Below, piece by piece: positions 17,582 to 27,112 of a DNA stretch of 64,000 bases. A program made the position numbers and the translations under genes. Every line of letters starts with the position of its first letter. The first letter of the stretch is position 1. Under the pieces are notes generated by a model. The model saw only the letters and a program-made list of their open reading frames with translations, made no database searches and was not told the DNA's origin. Source of the DNA: Burkholderia lata (GTDB lineage Bacteria; Pseudomonadota; Gammaproteobacteria; Burkholderiales; Burkholderiaceae). The DNA is taken from the NCBI RefSeq assembly GCF_902499335.1, contig NZ_CABVQK010000004.1:558001-622000 (forward strand), read 5' to 3'.

Positions 17582-17730
17582 CCGGTACGATGACGTCATA
17601 CCGGTCAGCCCGGCAGGTTGAAGCCGCTGCAGCCTGTACGACACCGGGGCGGCAAGATTAGCGGGAGCAATTGTTCCGATATTCCAGGAACAATGAGCAA
17701 AACACGGCAAACCAGCGCACTGGCTTGCCG
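17582..17730. terminator. Three hairpins between convergent genes
   Basis: Three inverted repeats are packed here: CCGGTA/TACCGG at 17582-17604 around a TGACGTCA core; ATTGTTCC/GGAACAAT at 17670-17694; and CGGCAAaCCAG/CTGGcTTGCCG at 17705-17730 with a four-base loop. The last is the strongest and is the likely bidirectional terminator for the ene-reductase and folB transcripts. No long T-run follows. Confidence 0.5.
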
Positions 17731-17742
17731 TGGCACGACACA

Positions 17743-18183
17743 TCAAAACTGCCCCGCCGCTCCCGTCCACCGCAAATAATCCCCGCGCGTCCAGTCGAGC
17801 GACACGCCCACACGCTTCGTGCCGGGCCGGATCTTCGGCTTGTACACCGACAGCGTCAGCGACTCCAGCGCCGGCCATTCACGGAACGACAGCACCGCGA
17901 TATCGGCGACGAGCGTTTCGAGCAGCCGCGTATGCGGCTTGTGCGACAGGAACGCCGCAATGCGCGCGCAATAGCCGTCGTAATCGATCCACTCGCCCTG
18001 CTCGCTCGGCTCGCACCGATAGCCGAGCCGCGCATCGATCACGATCGGCTGCGGCGCTTCATGCTCGTGCGCATGAATGCCGATCCGCGCGGGCACCTTC
18101 AGTTCGTCGACGAACACGCTCCAGCCGCGCCCGCGCAGGCGCGGCGCGTCGATCGCCACGAACGGTTCGTCGAACGGCTTCAT
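17743..18183 (-). CDS. FolB-like dihydroneopterin aldolase family protein of the sarcosine operon
   Basis: A 146-residue FolB-fold protein. The family pattern IGIHAHEHEAPQPIVID contains the pterin-site Glu region, LLETLV holds the conserved Glu, and SVYKPKI keeps the catalytic Lys position. It overlaps the soxG gene by 4 bases, so it is co-translated with sarcosine oxidase rather than with folate synthesis genes. Sarcosine oxidase passes one-carbon units to tetrahydrofolate, so a dedicated folate-supply or pterin-handling role is plausible. Its N-terminus is longer than that of typical FolB (about 120 residues). The fold is confident; the exact reaction is not. Confidence 0.82.
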   Translation of the reverse strand: MKPFDEPFVAIDAPRLRGRGWSVFVDELKVPARIGIHAHEHEAPQPIVIDARLGYRCEPSEQGEWIDYDGYCARIAAFLSHKPHTRLLETLVADIAVLSFREWPALESLTLSVYKPKIRPGTKRVGVSLDWTRGDYLRWTGAAGQF

Positions 18184-18812
18184 GATGCGAGCGGCGCGGC
18201 CGCGTCGAGCATGATGCGCAGGAAGTAGTCGGCGAAACTGCGACGCAGGACGATCTCGAACGCATCGTCACCGGTCGGGATCAGCACGATCGACGACTTG
18301 AAGTAGTGCGACTGCGCACACTGGCCCGGCTTGAACGCACGCGGATGGAGATCGAGCGGGCAGCCGCGTGCGAGCACGTCGCGCACGCGTTCGCCGCTGA
18401 TCTCGACGACCGTATAGCCGCTGCCGACATCGACGGCCGCCGCATACGTGCCCTGCACGGCTTCCGCGAGCTTCGCTTCGAGCACGCCGGCCTGCACGGG
18501 CCCGTTCGAGCGCACGAGCCACTCGTCGGGACCGAGCCACAGCACGTCGTACTCGGCGCCGCGCGCAATCGTGTTCGGCTCCGCGGGCGGCCGGCAGCCG
18601 ACCACGCGCTCGAACGCGCTGACGAACGCCGGATCGCTCAACTCGCCGCGCACGTTGACGAGATCGAGGAACGGCCGCTCGCGCAGCGTGAACTTCTTCG
18701 ATGCGCGCGCCTGGTGCGGCTTCAGCACGTCGGCCGCGCCGACGAACGGCGATTCAAGCGTCACGCCGCCCGCGCCCGCCACCTGCGACTGGTTTCTGGT
18801 TTCATTCCACAT
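18180..18812 (-). CDS. soxG: Sarcosine oxidase gamma subunit
   Basis: A 210-residue subunit of heterotetrameric sarcosine oxidase. It has the GcvT-like small-subunit pattern (EYDVLWLGPDEWLV, then VDVGSGYTVVEISGERVRDVLARGCPLDLHP). It overlaps the end of soxA by 11 bases and is last but one in the sdaA-soxBDAG-folB operon. The gamma subunit stabilises the complex and shapes the channel to the folate site. Confidence 0.9.
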   Translation of the reverse strand: MWNETRNQSQVAGAGGVTLESPFVGAADVLKPHQARASKKFTLRERPFLDLVNVRGELSDPAFVSAFERVVGCRPPAEPNTIARGAEYDVLWLGPDEWLVRSNGPVQAGVLEAKLAEAVQGTYAAAVDVGSGYTVVEISGERVRDVLARGCPLDLHPRAFKPGQCAQSHYFKSSIVLIPTGDDAFEIVLRRSFADYFLRIMLDAAAPLAS

Positions 18813-21800
18813 GCTGGCGCACCCCTTCGGTATCGTAGAAAACCGGGCTCGAGATCTTCGCGGTGATGCGCTTGCCGTTGGCCAGCGGAATCACGACGCT
18901 CTCGCCCATCTTGTTCAGGCCGCCCTTCACCACCGCGAGCGCGATCGAGCGCTTCAGGATCGGGCTGTAGTAGCTCGACGTCACGTGGCCGATCATCGGC
19001 GTCGGATCGACCGCCGACACCTGCGTGTCCTTCGCGATGATCTGCGCGCCTTCCGGCAGCACGAACTGTTCGTCGTCGGTCAGCAAGCCGACGAACTGCT
19101 TGCGGCCTTCCTTCGTGGTGTCCGAGCGCGCGAGCGAACGCTTGCCGAGGAAGTCCTTCGACTTCGCGACGACGCCGCCCATCCCGAGGTCGTACGGCGT
19201 GACCGATCCGTCGGTATCCTGGCCGACGATGATGTAGCCCTTCTCCGCGCGCAGCACGTGCATCGTCTCGGTGCCGTACGGCGTGATGTCGAACTCGGCG
19301 CCGGCCGCCATCAGCGCTTCCCACACCGCGCGGCCCGCATTCGCCGGCACGTTCACTTCATAGGCGAGCTCGCCCGAGAAGCTGATCCGCATCACGCGCG
19401 CCTTCGCGCCCGCGACGGTGCCGTTCCGGTAGCTCATGAACGGGAACGCCTCGTTGCCGAAGTCGATGTCCTGGCACACCTTCTGCACGACCTTGCGGCT
19501 CTTCGGGCCGACCACCGCGAACGTCGCCCAGTGATCGGTGACCGACGACAGCCGCACCTTCATGTCGGGCCATTCGGTCTGCAGCCAGCGTTCGAGCCAC
19601 GTGAGCACGCGCGCCGCGCCGCCCGTCGTGGTCGTCATCATGAAATGCTGGTCGGCGAGGCGCACCGTCACGCCGTCGTCGAACACCATCCCGTTCTCGT
19701 CGAGCATCAGCCCGTAGCGGCACTTGCCCACTTCGAGCTTGTTCCACGGGTTCGTGTACATCCAGTTCAGCAGCTTCACCGCGTCCGGGCCCTGGATGTC
19801 GATCTTGCCGAGCGTCGACGCGTCGAGAATGCCGACGCTGTTGCGCACCGCCAGGCATTCGCGCTTCACGGCCGCGTGGAGATCCTCGCCGTTCTTCGGG
19901 AAGTACCACGGCCGCTTCCAGTTCCCGACGTCCTCGAACAGCGCGCCGTGCTCGACGTGCCACTCGTGTACGCAGGTCTTGCGGATCGGGTCGAGGAAAT
20001 CGCCGAGTTCGCGGCCCGCGAACGTGCCGAACGACACGGGCGTGTAGTTCGGGCGGAACGTCGTCGTGCCCGTTTCCGGAATCGTCTTGCCGAGCGCCCC
20101 CGCGAGGATCGCCATCCCGTTGATGTTGCCGAGCTTGCCCTGGTCGGTGCCGAAGCCCATCGCCGTGTAGCGCTTCACGTGCTCGACCGACTCGAAGCCT
20201 TCGCGTGCGGCCAGCAGGATGTCCGCCGCCGACACGTCGTTCTGGAAGTCGACGAACTGCTTCGGCCCGCGCGCCGCGGCCTCGCGGCTGCCGACGAGCC
20301 ACAGCGGTTGCAGTGCGCCCTCGACGGCTTCCGCGACCTGCGGCGCGACCGCGCGCTGCGCAGCCGTGAAGCCCGCCGCCTTCGCCGCTTCCACGCCCGC
20401 ATCGACCGCGAGCCGCAGTGCGCGCGCCAGGCCGAATTCGCCGGCCGCCGCACCGATGCTCGCTTCCGCCTGCACGGGCTTGCCCGGCAGGAAGCACGCC
20501 TTCTCGTCGTTCCAGCACGCCTTGCCGCCCGACTGCGCGAACAGGTGCAGCACGGGGCTGAAGCCGCCCGACATCGCGACGAGGTCGCACGGCAGCGTCT
20601 GCAACTTGCCGCCCACCTGGCCGTTCGAGATCGACGCGACGTCGACCGACGATACGCGCCACTTGCCCGATGCGCCCGTCACGACCGCGCCGCTCATCAC
20701 CGTCACGCCCTGCCGCTTCGCAGCGGCCGGCAGCGCGCCGTTCGACGATGCGCGCGAATCGACGACCGTCACCTTCGCGCCGCACGCCTTCAGGTCGAGC
20801 GCGGTCTGGTAAGCGCGATCGTTGTTCGTGAACACGACCGCATCGCGGCCCGGCAGCACGCCGAAGCGATGCACGTAAGTGGACACCGCGCCTGCCAGCA
20901 TCACGCCCGGCAGGTCGTTGTTACCGAATACGATCGGCCGCTCGTGCGCGCCGGTCGCGAGGATCACGCGCTTCGCGCGGACCTTCCACAGCAGCTCGCG
21001 CGTGCCCTTGCGCATCGACACCGGCAGGTGATCGGTCAGGCGCTGCGTGACCGTCACGAGGTTGTGGTCCTGGTAGCCGAACGCGGTGCTGCGCGACAGG
21101 ATCGTCACGTCGGGCAGCTTGCGCAGCTCGGCCTCGATCTTCTCGACCCACTGCAGCGCGGGCTTCGCGTCGATCTCGGCGCGGCACGACAGCAGGCTGC
21201 CGCCGAGCTCGCGCTGGTCGTCGACGAGGATCACGCGCGCGCCGGCCGTGGCCGCCGCATGCGCGGCCGCGAGGCCCGACGGGCCACCGCCGACCACGAG
21301 CACGTCGCAGTGCGCGTAGCACTTGTCGTAGCGATCGGCGTCGAGCGCTTCCGGCGCCTTGCCGAGGCCGGCCGCTTCGCGGATCTTCTCTTCGTACTTC
21401 GGCCACATGTTGCGCGGCCACATGAACGTCTTGTAGTAGAAGCCGGCCGGCAGGAAGCGCGACAGCTTCTGGTTGATCGCGTACTTGTCGTTCTCGAGCG
21501 TCGGCTCCGCGTTCACGCTGGACGCAACGAGGCCCTGGTACAGCTCGATCTCGGTCGCGCGTGCGTTCGGCACCGTGTACGGGCCCGATTCGAGCTGCAC
21601 GACGGCGTTCGGTTCCGCGACGTCGGCCGTCACGATCCCGCGCGGACGGTGGTACTTGAAACTGCGCGCGACGAAGTGCACGCCGTTCGCGAGCAGCGCG
21701 GACGCGAGCGTGTCGCCCTGGAAGCCTTGATACGTGCGGCCGTTGAACGTGAACGTCAACGGAATCGCGCGATTGATGCGGCCACCGGTGCCGAGGCGGT

Positions 21801-21813
21801 CTTTCTGGCTCAT
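18802..21813 (-). CDS. soxA: Sarcosine oxidase alpha subunit
   Basis: A 1003-residue subunit, the normal length. The N-terminal part (residues about 15-100) is the 2Fe-2S-like fold found in this family. The central part binds the dinucleotide (VLVVGGGPSGLAAAHAAA, near residue 170). The C-terminal third is a GcvT/aminomethyltransferase domain that moves the one-carbon unit to tetrahydrofolate (NLMLDENGMVFDDGV-like and GELAYEVNVPA segments). The start at 21813 (MSQKDRLGTGG) gives a 4-base overlap with soxD. The complex oxidises sarcosine to glycine, making H2O2 and methylene-tetrahydrofolate, and acts at the end of choline/betaine breakdown. Confidence 0.95.
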   Translation of the reverse strand: MSQKDRLGTGGRINRAIPLTFTFNGRTYQGFQGDTLASALLANGVHFVARSFKYHRPRGIVTADVAEPNAVVQLESGPYTVPNARATEIELYQGLVASSVNAEPTLENDKYAINQKLSRFLPAGFYYKTFMWPRNMWPKYEEKIREAAGLGKAPEALDADRYDKCYAHCDVLVVGGGPSGLAAAHAAATAGARVILVDDQRELGGSLLSCRAEIDAKPALQWVEKIEAELRKLPDVTILSRSTAFGYQDHNLVTVTQRLTDHLPVSMRKGTRELLWKVRAKRVILATGAHERPIVFGNNDLPGVMLAGAVSTYVHRFGVLPGRDAVVFTNNDRAYQTALDLKACGAKVTVVDSRASSNGALPAAAKRQGVTVMSGAVVTGASGKWRVSSVDVASISNGQVGGKLQTLPCDLVAMSGGFSPVLHLFAQSGGKACWNDEKACFLPGKPVQAEASIGAAAGEFGLARALRLAVDAGVEAAKAAGFTAAQRAVAPQVAEAVEGALQPLWLVGSREAAARGPKQFVDFQNDVSAADILLAAREGFESVEHVKRYTAMGFGTDQGKLGNINGMAILAGALGKTIPETGTTTFRPNYTPVSFGTFAGRELGDFLDPIRKTCVHEWHVEHGALFEDVGNWKRPWYFPKNGEDLHAAVKRECLAVRNSVGILDASTLGKIDIQGPDAVKLLNWMYTNPWNKLEVGKCRYGLMLDENGMVFDDGVTVRLADQHFMMTTTTGGAARVLTWLERWLQTEWPDMKVRLSSVTDHWATFAVVGPKSRKVVQKVCQDIDFGNEAFPFMSYRNGTVAGAKARVMRISFSGELAYEVNVPANAGRAVWEALMAAGAEFDITPYGTETMHVLRAEKGYIIVGQDTDGSVTPYDLGMGGVVAKSKDFLGKRSLARSDTTKEGRKQFVGLLTDDEQFVLPEGAQIIAKDTQVSAVDPTPMIGHVTSSYYSPILKRSIALAVVKGGLNKMGESVVIPLANGKRITAKISSPVFYDTEGVRQHVE

Positions 21814-22109
21814 TTGCTCGTGCCCTCTTCGTGTGCGTTGCCGGCAGCTGCGCCACCGAACTTTTCGTAGCCCTTGATATCGTAGGTCACCGTGTCGCGC
21901 GTGGCCTTGAACCAGCGGCGGCAACCCTGCGCGTGCAGCCATTGCTCCTTGTGCAGCCCGCGCTTGTTCTCGCGCATGAACACGTACTCGCCCCATTCGC
22001 GGTCGGTCATGTTCTCGTTGTTCACGGGGCGCACGATGTCGGCTTCACCGCCGCACGAGAACTCGGATTCGGCGCGCGGCCCGCACCACGGACATTCGAT
22101 CAGCAACAT
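21810..22109 (-). CDS. soxD: Sarcosine oxidase delta subunit
   Basis: A 99-residue subunit with the typical N-terminus MLLIECPWCGPRAESEFSCG, in which the Cys residues bind zinc, followed by the NMTDREWGEYVFMRENKRG segment. It overlaps soxA by 4 bases and follows soxB by 24 bases. It is a structural subunit of the heterotetramer. Confidence 0.95.
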   Translation of the reverse strand: MLLIECPWCGPRAESEFSCGGEADIVRPVNNENMTDREWGEYVFMRENKRGLHKEQWLHAQGCRRWFKATRDTVTYDIKGYEKFGGAAAGNAHEEGTSK

Positions 22110-22133
22110 GTTTCTTTCTCCTCGTGTGCGTGG

Positions 22134-23378
22134 TCAGTGCGCAACGGCAGCAGCGCCGTGCTCGTCGATCAGGTGGCCCGTATAGAAACGGTCGAGCGCG
22201 AACGGCGCGTTCAGCGGATGCGGTTCGTCGCGGGCGATCGTGTGCGCGAACACCCAGCCCGAGCCGGGCGTCGCCTTGAAGCCGCCGGTACCCCAGCCGC
22301 AGTTGAAATAGAGGCCCTTCACGTCGGTCTTGGTGATGATCGGGCATGCGTCCGGCGACACGTCGACGATGCCGCCCCACTGGCGGTTCATCCGCACGCG
22401 CGAGAACACCGGGAACATCTCGACGATCGCCTGCAGCGTGCTTTCGATGATGTGGAAGCTGCCGCGCTGGCCGAAGCCCGTGTACTGGTCGATGCCGGCG
22501 CCGATCACGAGGTCGCCCTTGTCGGACTGGCTGATGTACGCGTGCACCGCGTTCGACATGATCACCGAGTTGACGACCGGCTTGATCGGCTCGGACACCA
22601 GTGCCTGCAGCGGGTGGCTTTCGATCGGCAGGCGCACGCCGGCCATGTCGGCGAGCGTCGTCGTGTTGCCGGCGGCGACCACGGCAACCTTCTTCGCCTT
22701 GATGAAACCCTTCACCGTATCGACGCCGACCACCGCGCCGCCTTCGCGGCGAATGCCCGTCACCTGGCAGTTCTGGATGATGTCGACGCCCGCGCGATCC
22801 GCGCCGCGTGCGAAGCCCCAGGCCACCGCGTCGTGGCGCGCCACACCCGCGCGGCGCTGGATCGATGCGCCGAGCACCGGGTAGCGGCTGTTCAGGTTGA
22901 TGGTCGGCTCGATTTCCTTGATCTGCGCGGGCGTCAGGAATTCCGCGTCGACGCCGTTCAGCCGGTTCGCGTTCACGCGGCGCTCGGTGTCACGCACGTC
23001 CTGCAGCGTGTGGGCCAGGTTCATCACGCCGCGCTGGCTGAACATCACGTTGTAGTTCAGGTCCTGCGACAGCCCTTCCCACAGCTTCATCGCCTTCTCG
23101 TACAGCGCGGCCGATTCGTCCCACAGATAGTTCGAACGCACGATCGTCGTGTTGCGCGCGGTGTTGCCGCCGCCGATCCAGCCCTTCTCGAGGATCGCGA
23201 CGTTCGTGATGCCGTGCTCCTTCGCGAGGTAGTACGCGGTCGCGAGGCCGTGACCGCCGCCGCCGACGATCACGACGTCGTATTCCTTCTTCGGTTCCGG
23301 GCTCTTCCACTGTTTTTCCCAGTTCTCGTGGTACGAGAGGCCGTTGCGAAACAGGCTGAATATCGAGTAGCGGCTCAT
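22134..23378 (-). CDS. soxB: Sarcosine oxidase beta subunit
   Basis: A 414-residue FAD-dependent amine oxidase of the DAO fold. The dinucleotide site [18 protein letters not shown] lies near residue 35, and the [18 protein letters not shown] segment is the conserved region next to the flavin. It holds the sarcosine oxidation site of the complex. It starts 15 bases after sdaA ends, so both belong to one operon. Confidence 0.95.
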   Translation of the reverse strand: MSRYSIFSLFRNGLSYHENWEKQWKSPEPKKEYDVVIVGGGGHGLATAYYLAKEHGITNVAILEKGWIGGGNTARNTTIVRSNYLWDESAALYEKAMKLWEGLSQDLNYNVMFSQRGVMNLAHTLQDVRDTERRVNANRLNGVDAEFLTPAQIKEIEPTINLNSRYPVLGASIQRRAGVARHDAVAWGFARGADRAGVDIIQNCQVTGIRREGGAVVGVDTVKGFIKAKKVAVVAAGNTTTLADMAGVRLPIESHPLQALVSEPIKPVVNSVIMSNAVHAYISQSDKGDLVIGAGIDQYTGFGQRGSFHIIESTLQAIVEMFPVFSRVRMNRQWGGIVDVSPDACPIITKTDVKGLYFNCGWGTGGFKATPGSGWVFAHTIARDEPHPLNAPFALDRFYTGHLIDEHGAAAVAH

Positions 23379-23393
23379 GTCAGTGATCCTTCG

Positions 23394-24779
23394 TTAGCAT
23401 TCGATGACGTTCACGGCCAGACCGCCGCGCGACGTTTCCTTGTATTTCGTCTTCATGTCGGCACCCGTCTCGCGCATCGTCTTGATGACCGAATCGAGCG
23501 ACACGTAGTGCTGGCCATTGCCCTTGAGCGCCATGCGCGACGCGTTCAGCGCCTTGATCGCGCCCATCGCGTTGCGCTCGATGCACGGGATCTGCACGAG
23601 CCCGCCGACCGGGTCGCAGGTCATCCCGAGGTTGTGCTCCATGCCGATCTCAGCGGCGTTCTCGACCTGGTCGGGCGTACCGCCCATCACCGCGGCAAGC
23701 GCGGCGGCGGCCATCGAGCACGCGACGCCCACTTCGCCCTGGCAACCGACTTCCGCGCCGGAGATCGACGCGGTTTCCTTGTAGATGATCCCGATCGCCG
23801 CGGCCGTCATCAGGAATTCGACGATGCCGGCTTCGTTCGAGCCCGGCACGAACTTCACGTAGTAGTGCAGCACCGCGGGAATCACGCCGGCCGCGCCGTT
23901 GGTCGGCGCGGTGACGACACGGCCGCCGGCGGCGTTCTCCTCGTTGACGGCCATCGCATACAGGTTGACCCAGTCGAGCATCGACAGCGGGTCGCGCAAG
24001 GATTCCTCCGAGCGAGCGCGCAGGTGGCTGTTCATCTCCGCCGCACGGCGCTTCACGCGCATCGGGCCGGGCAAGTCACCCTCGACCTTGCAGCCGCGCT
24101 CGACGCACGCGGCCATCGTGCGCCAGATCGCGAGCAGCCCGCCACGCACTTCGTCGGCGGGACGCAGCGCGCATTCGTTGCGCATCATCAGCTCGGCGAT
24201 CGACAGCCCATGCTCGCGGCACTGGCGCATCAGGTCGTCGCCGGTGCGGAACGGATACGGCACCTCGACCGCGGCGCGCACGCCGTTCACGCGATCGCCG
24301 TCGCGGTTCACGACGAAGCCGCCGCCGACCGAGTAATACTCTTTCTCGACGAGCAGCTGGCCGTGCTCGTCGAAGGCCTGGAAGCGCATCCCGTTCGGGT
24401 GCACGATGCTCGTGCCGCTCATCAGCTTGCGATAGAAGCCGATGTGCTCCTTTTCCTCGAAGCGGACGGTCTGCTTGCCGAGCAGCGACAGCGCTTTCTC
24501 CGCGCGGATCGCGGCGAGCCGCGGCTCGATCAGGTCCGGATCGATCGTGTCGGGCAGATGGCCCTCGAGACCGAGCAGCACGGCCTTGTCGGTGCCATGC
24601 CCCTTGCCGGTCGCGCCGAGCGAGCCGTATAGTTCGACCCGCACGCGGCGCACGAAACCGAGCAGGTTCGCGTCCTCCACGTGCGACGCGAAGCGGCACG
24701 CGGCGATCATCGGGCCGACCGTATGCGAACTGGACGGACCGATGCCGATCTTGAACAGGTCGAAGACGCTGACGTTCAT
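23394..24779 (-). CDS. sdaA: L-serine ammonia-lyase (iron-sulfur type)
   Basis: A 461-residue single-chain serine dehydratase. The N-terminal domain ([19 protein letters not shown]) and C-terminal catalytic domain ([19 protein letters not shown] with Fe-S cysteines) are both complete. It converts serine to pyruvate and ammonia. It is the first gene of the sox operon. Glycine made by sarcosine oxidase plus methylene-tetrahydrofolate gives serine through GlyA (not in this window), which this enzyme feeds into pyruvate. An AGAGGAAG ribosome site supports the ATG at 24779. Confidence 0.94.
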   Translation of the reverse strand: MNVSVFDLFKIGIGPSSSHTVGPMIAACRFASHVEDANLLGFVRRVRVELYGSLGATGKGHGTDKAVLLGLEGHLPDTIDPDLIEPRLAAIRAEKALSLLGKQTVRFEEKEHIGFYRKLMSGTSIVHPNGMRFQAFDEHGQLLVEKEYYSVGGGFVVNRDGDRVNGVRAAVEVPYPFRTGDDLMRQCREHGLSIAELMMRNECALRPADEVRGGLLAIWRTMAACVERGCKVEGDLPGPMRVKRRAAEMNSHLRARSEESLRDPLSMLDWVNLYAMAVNEENAAGGRVVTAPTNGAAGVIPAVLHYYVKFVPGSNEAGIVEFLMTAAAIGIIYKETASISGAEVGCQGEVGVACSMAAAALAAVMGGTPDQVENAAEIGMEHNLGMTCDPVGGLVQIPCIERNAMGAIKALNASRMALKGNGQHYVSLDSVIKTMRETGADMKTKYKETSRGGLAVNVIEC

Positions 24780-25079
24780 CTGGCTTCCTCTGGGTGGGAC
24801 ACACGTGAAATATCGTTGGCGTCAGTACATCAAAGCGTAAAATTGGCCGATAGAACAAAAACGGCATCGGCGTGGGATAGCGCCGCCAAGCGACACTTCG
24901 GCGGGCTCGAAAGTGCGTTTTGGCGATGGTTCGCGACGGAAAACCACAAGTCGGGCCGGAACCGATCAGCGACGCTGGCTGCATCCGCGCCGCCCGGCCG
25001 CACCCGACCGACGCCCCCGCATTACCCGTATCAACAGACTGAGTGAGACCGCCCGCCCGGCGTGAAGAGATTGGCCGCG
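24780..25079. promoter_or_regulatory. Divergent control region of the sarcosine operon and its regulator
   Basis: This 300-base gap has no gene. A TTGGC core recurs three times on the plus strand: TTGGCGTC at 24816, TTGGCCGAT at 24843 and TTGGCGATGG at 24920. The last two have a similar context (TTGGC(C)GATnG), so they are candidate direct-repeat binding sites for the AraC-type regulator encoded at 25080. No strong -10/-35 pair stands out. Confidence 0.35.
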
Positions 25080-26147
25080 ATGACAACCGACGTACCCGCT
25101 TCCCCCCTCGCAGAACCCGCGCCGCGGCGCATCCGCTTCGGCATCGTGCTGCTGCCGAACTTCACGCTGACGGCCTTCTCGGGCTTCGTCGACATGCTGC
25201 GGCTGTCGGCGGACGACGGCGACTACAGCAAGCCCGTGCGCTGCGCATGGAGCGTGATCGGCGAGACGCTCGCGCCGGTACGCGCGAGCTGCGGGATCCA
25301 GATCACGCCGTGGGAAACGTTCGACGCGGCCGAGCCGTTCGACTACGTGGTGGTGGTCGGCGGGCTGCTGCATTCGGGGCCGCAGGCGGGCCCCGAGACG
25401 CTCGACTTCATCCGCCGCGCGGCGGCGGGCGGCGCGACGGTCGTCGGCATCTGCACCGGCGTGTTCACGCTGATGCGCGCCAGCGTGCTCGACGGCTATC
25501 GCACCTGCGTGAGCTGGTTCCACTACTGGGATTTCATCGAGCGCTTTCCGTCCGCCGACCCCGACCTGCTGATCGCCGACCGGTTGTTCGTGATCGACCG
25601 GCGCCGCATCACCTGTTCGGGCGGCCGCGCGTCGATCGACGTCGCCGCCGCGATCCTGCTGCGCCATTTCGATCACGCGACCGTGCAGAAGGCGCTGCGC
25701 ATCCTGCTGGTCGGCGAAATGCAGAAAGGCAACGCGCCGCAGCCGCATCCGCCGGGCCTCGAGCCGGCGACGCACCCGAAGGTCAAGCGCGCGATTCTCC
25801 TGATGGAACAGCATGTCGGGCGCGCGCTGTCGCTCGACGAGCTCGCGAGCAAGCTCGATTTGTCGACGCGGCAGCTCGAGCGGCTGTTCAAGGCCGAAAC
25901 GGGCAAGAGCCCGCAGGCGTTCGCGAAGCAGGTGCGGCTGCGCACGGCCGCGTGGCTGCTGACGAGCTCGGACCGCACGGTGGCCGATATCGCGTCGAGC
26001 TGCGGGTTCGCCGATGCGTCGCACCTCGGGCGCGAGTTCCGCAAGCAGTTCGGCGTGCCGCCGGCGACGTATCGGGAGCGCGGCGGGGACGGTGCGGAAG
26101 CCGACGCGGCAATCGCGGCGGACCCCGTCGAGGACATCGCCGACTGA
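25080..26147 (+). CDS. GlxA family AraC-type regulator of sarcosine catabolism (SouR-like)
   Basis: A 355-residue regulator with an N-terminal DJ-1/PfpI glutamine-amidotransferase-like domain (FGIVLLPNFTLTAFSGFVDML to about residue 190; VVGICTGVF holds the nucleophile-elbow-like Cys). A C-terminal AraC double helix-turn-helix covers about residues 235-335 (LSLDELASKLDLSTRQLERL, then VADIASSCGFADASHLGREF). Pseudomonas relatives are GbdR, SouR, CdhR and ArgR-like. Its position opposite sdaA-soxBDAG fits the sarcosine-sensing SouR best. The ATG at 25080 is favoured by spacing to GAAGAG; a GTG at 25062 is possible. Confidence 0.85.
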   Translation: MTTDVPASPLAEPAPRRIRFGIVLLPNFTLTAFSGFVDMLRLSADDGDYSKPVRCAWSVIGETLAPVRASCGIQITPWETFDAAEPFDYVVVVGGLLHSGPQAGPETLDFIRRAAAGGATVVGICTGVFTLMRASVLDGYRTCVSWFHYWDFIERFPSADPDLLIADRLFVIDRRRITCSGGRASIDVAAAILLRHFDHATVQKALRILLVGEMQKGNAPQPHPPGLEPATHPKVKRAILLMEQHVGRALSLDELASKLDLSTRQLERLFKAETGKSPQAFAKQVRLRTAAWLLTSSDRTVADIASSCGFADASHLGREFRKQFGVPPATYRERGGDGAEADAAIAADPVEDIAD

Positions 26148-26217
26148 CGGCCACGGGTACCCGCCCCCTTTTTCAACCGATCGCCAGACAACACTCGAAC
26201 GCATCGGTTTAGGCCCA

Positions 26218-26235
26218 ATTGGAACCGGTTCCAAT
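26218..26235. promoter_or_regulatory. Perfect 18-base palindrome upstream of the GntR gene
   Basis: ATTGGAACCGGTTCCAAT is a perfect dyad with a CCGG centre, the form typical of LacI-family operators. It lies 103 bases before the GntR regulator start and 70 bases after the preceding gene. The regulator here is GntR type, so either another protein binds this site or it is unusual for its family. A possible -10 box TATGAT is at 26303-26308. Confidence 0.5.
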
Positions 26236-26337
26236 CAATTTAACCGACGTTGCATTCCGTTAACCAAGGGTTATCACGGATGCTGTCACACACTCAAATT
26301 TGTATGATGACCACATAACCTTACAAGCCAGAGCACC

Positions 26338-27042
26338 ATGTTCGAGAAAATTCCCGCCCGTGCGATGAGCGACCATGTCGCGCAGCAACTGCTCAAGCAG
26401 ATCGAAATCGGCAGCTTCTCCGCCACCGGCAAGCTGCCGACGGAGGCCGTGCTCGCGCAGGAATTCGGCGTGAGCCGCACCGTGATCCGCGAAGCGATCT
26501 CGCGGCTGAAGAACGAAGGCGTGGTCGAGCCGCGCCAGGGCAGCGGCGTGTACGTGAACCAGCACGGCGCGATCCGGCCGCTGCGGATCGACTACGCGGA
26601 AGCGGTCGAGGCCACCTCGCTGCCGCACCTGCTCGCGGTGCGCCGCGCGATCGAGGCCGAGGTCGCGGCCGAAGCCGCGCTGCATCACACCGATGAAGAC
26701 ATGGCCGACATCGACGATGCACTGAGCAAGATCGACGATGCGGTGGCCGAAGGGCGCGACGGTGTCGCGGAAGACGTCGCGTTCCACCGCACGATCGCGG
26801 CCGTCACCGGCAACCCGTATTTCCTGAAGACGCTGCAGTTCCTGAACCAGTACCTCGAAGCCGGCGTGAAAGTCACGCGGCGCAACGAAGCGACGCGCGA
26901 GGACTTCTCGCGCCAGGTGCGCGAGGAGCACGCAGCGATCGCCGACGCGATCCGCGCGCGCGACCCGATGGCCGCACGCAACGCAGCACGCACGCACATG
27001 TACAACGCCGCCCGCCGTCTCGCGGAAGCCGGCATTTGCTGA
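26338..27042 (+). CDS. GntR family (FadR subfamily) regulator of the threonate operon
   Basis: A 234-residue regulator. The winged helix-turn-helix is at about residues 10-75 (KLPTEAVLAQEFGVSRTVIREAISRL, with the GSGVYV wing). The FCD effector domain carries the metal-binding pattern with Asp and His residues (EDVAFHRTIAAVTGN, later REEHAAIADAI). The family usually represses neighbouring catabolic genes and is released by a pathway acid. It is the first gene of the ltnD-otnK-otnC-MFS-otnI-denD set, and ltnD starts 70 bases later. Confidence 0.9.
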   Translation: MFEKIPARAMSDHVAQQLLKQIEIGSFSATGKLPTEAVLAQEFGVSRTVIREAISRLKNEGVVEPRQGSGVYVNQHGAIRPLRIDYAEAVEATSLPHLLAVRRAIEAEVAAEAALHHTDEDMADIDDALSKIDDAVAEGRDGVAEDVAFHRTIAAVTGNPYFLKTLQFLNQYLEAGVKVTRRNEATREDFSRQVREEHAAIADAIRARDPMAARNAARTHMYNAARRLAEAGIC

Positions 27043-27112
27043 AGCCCGCGGCCGCAGCCTCCGCAGGCGCCGCCGCTGTCATGAACCTCTCCCGAATCGA
27101 TCAAGGTTGACC

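Noticed and set aside
18448..21870. 1140-codon plus-strand frame
   Set aside because: It is the antisense shadow of soxA/soxG, which have clear family motifs; its translation is Arg/His/Ala-rich without domains.
21831..24632. 933-codon plus-strand frame
   Set aside because: Antisense shadow of soxD, soxB and sdaA; low-complexity translation.
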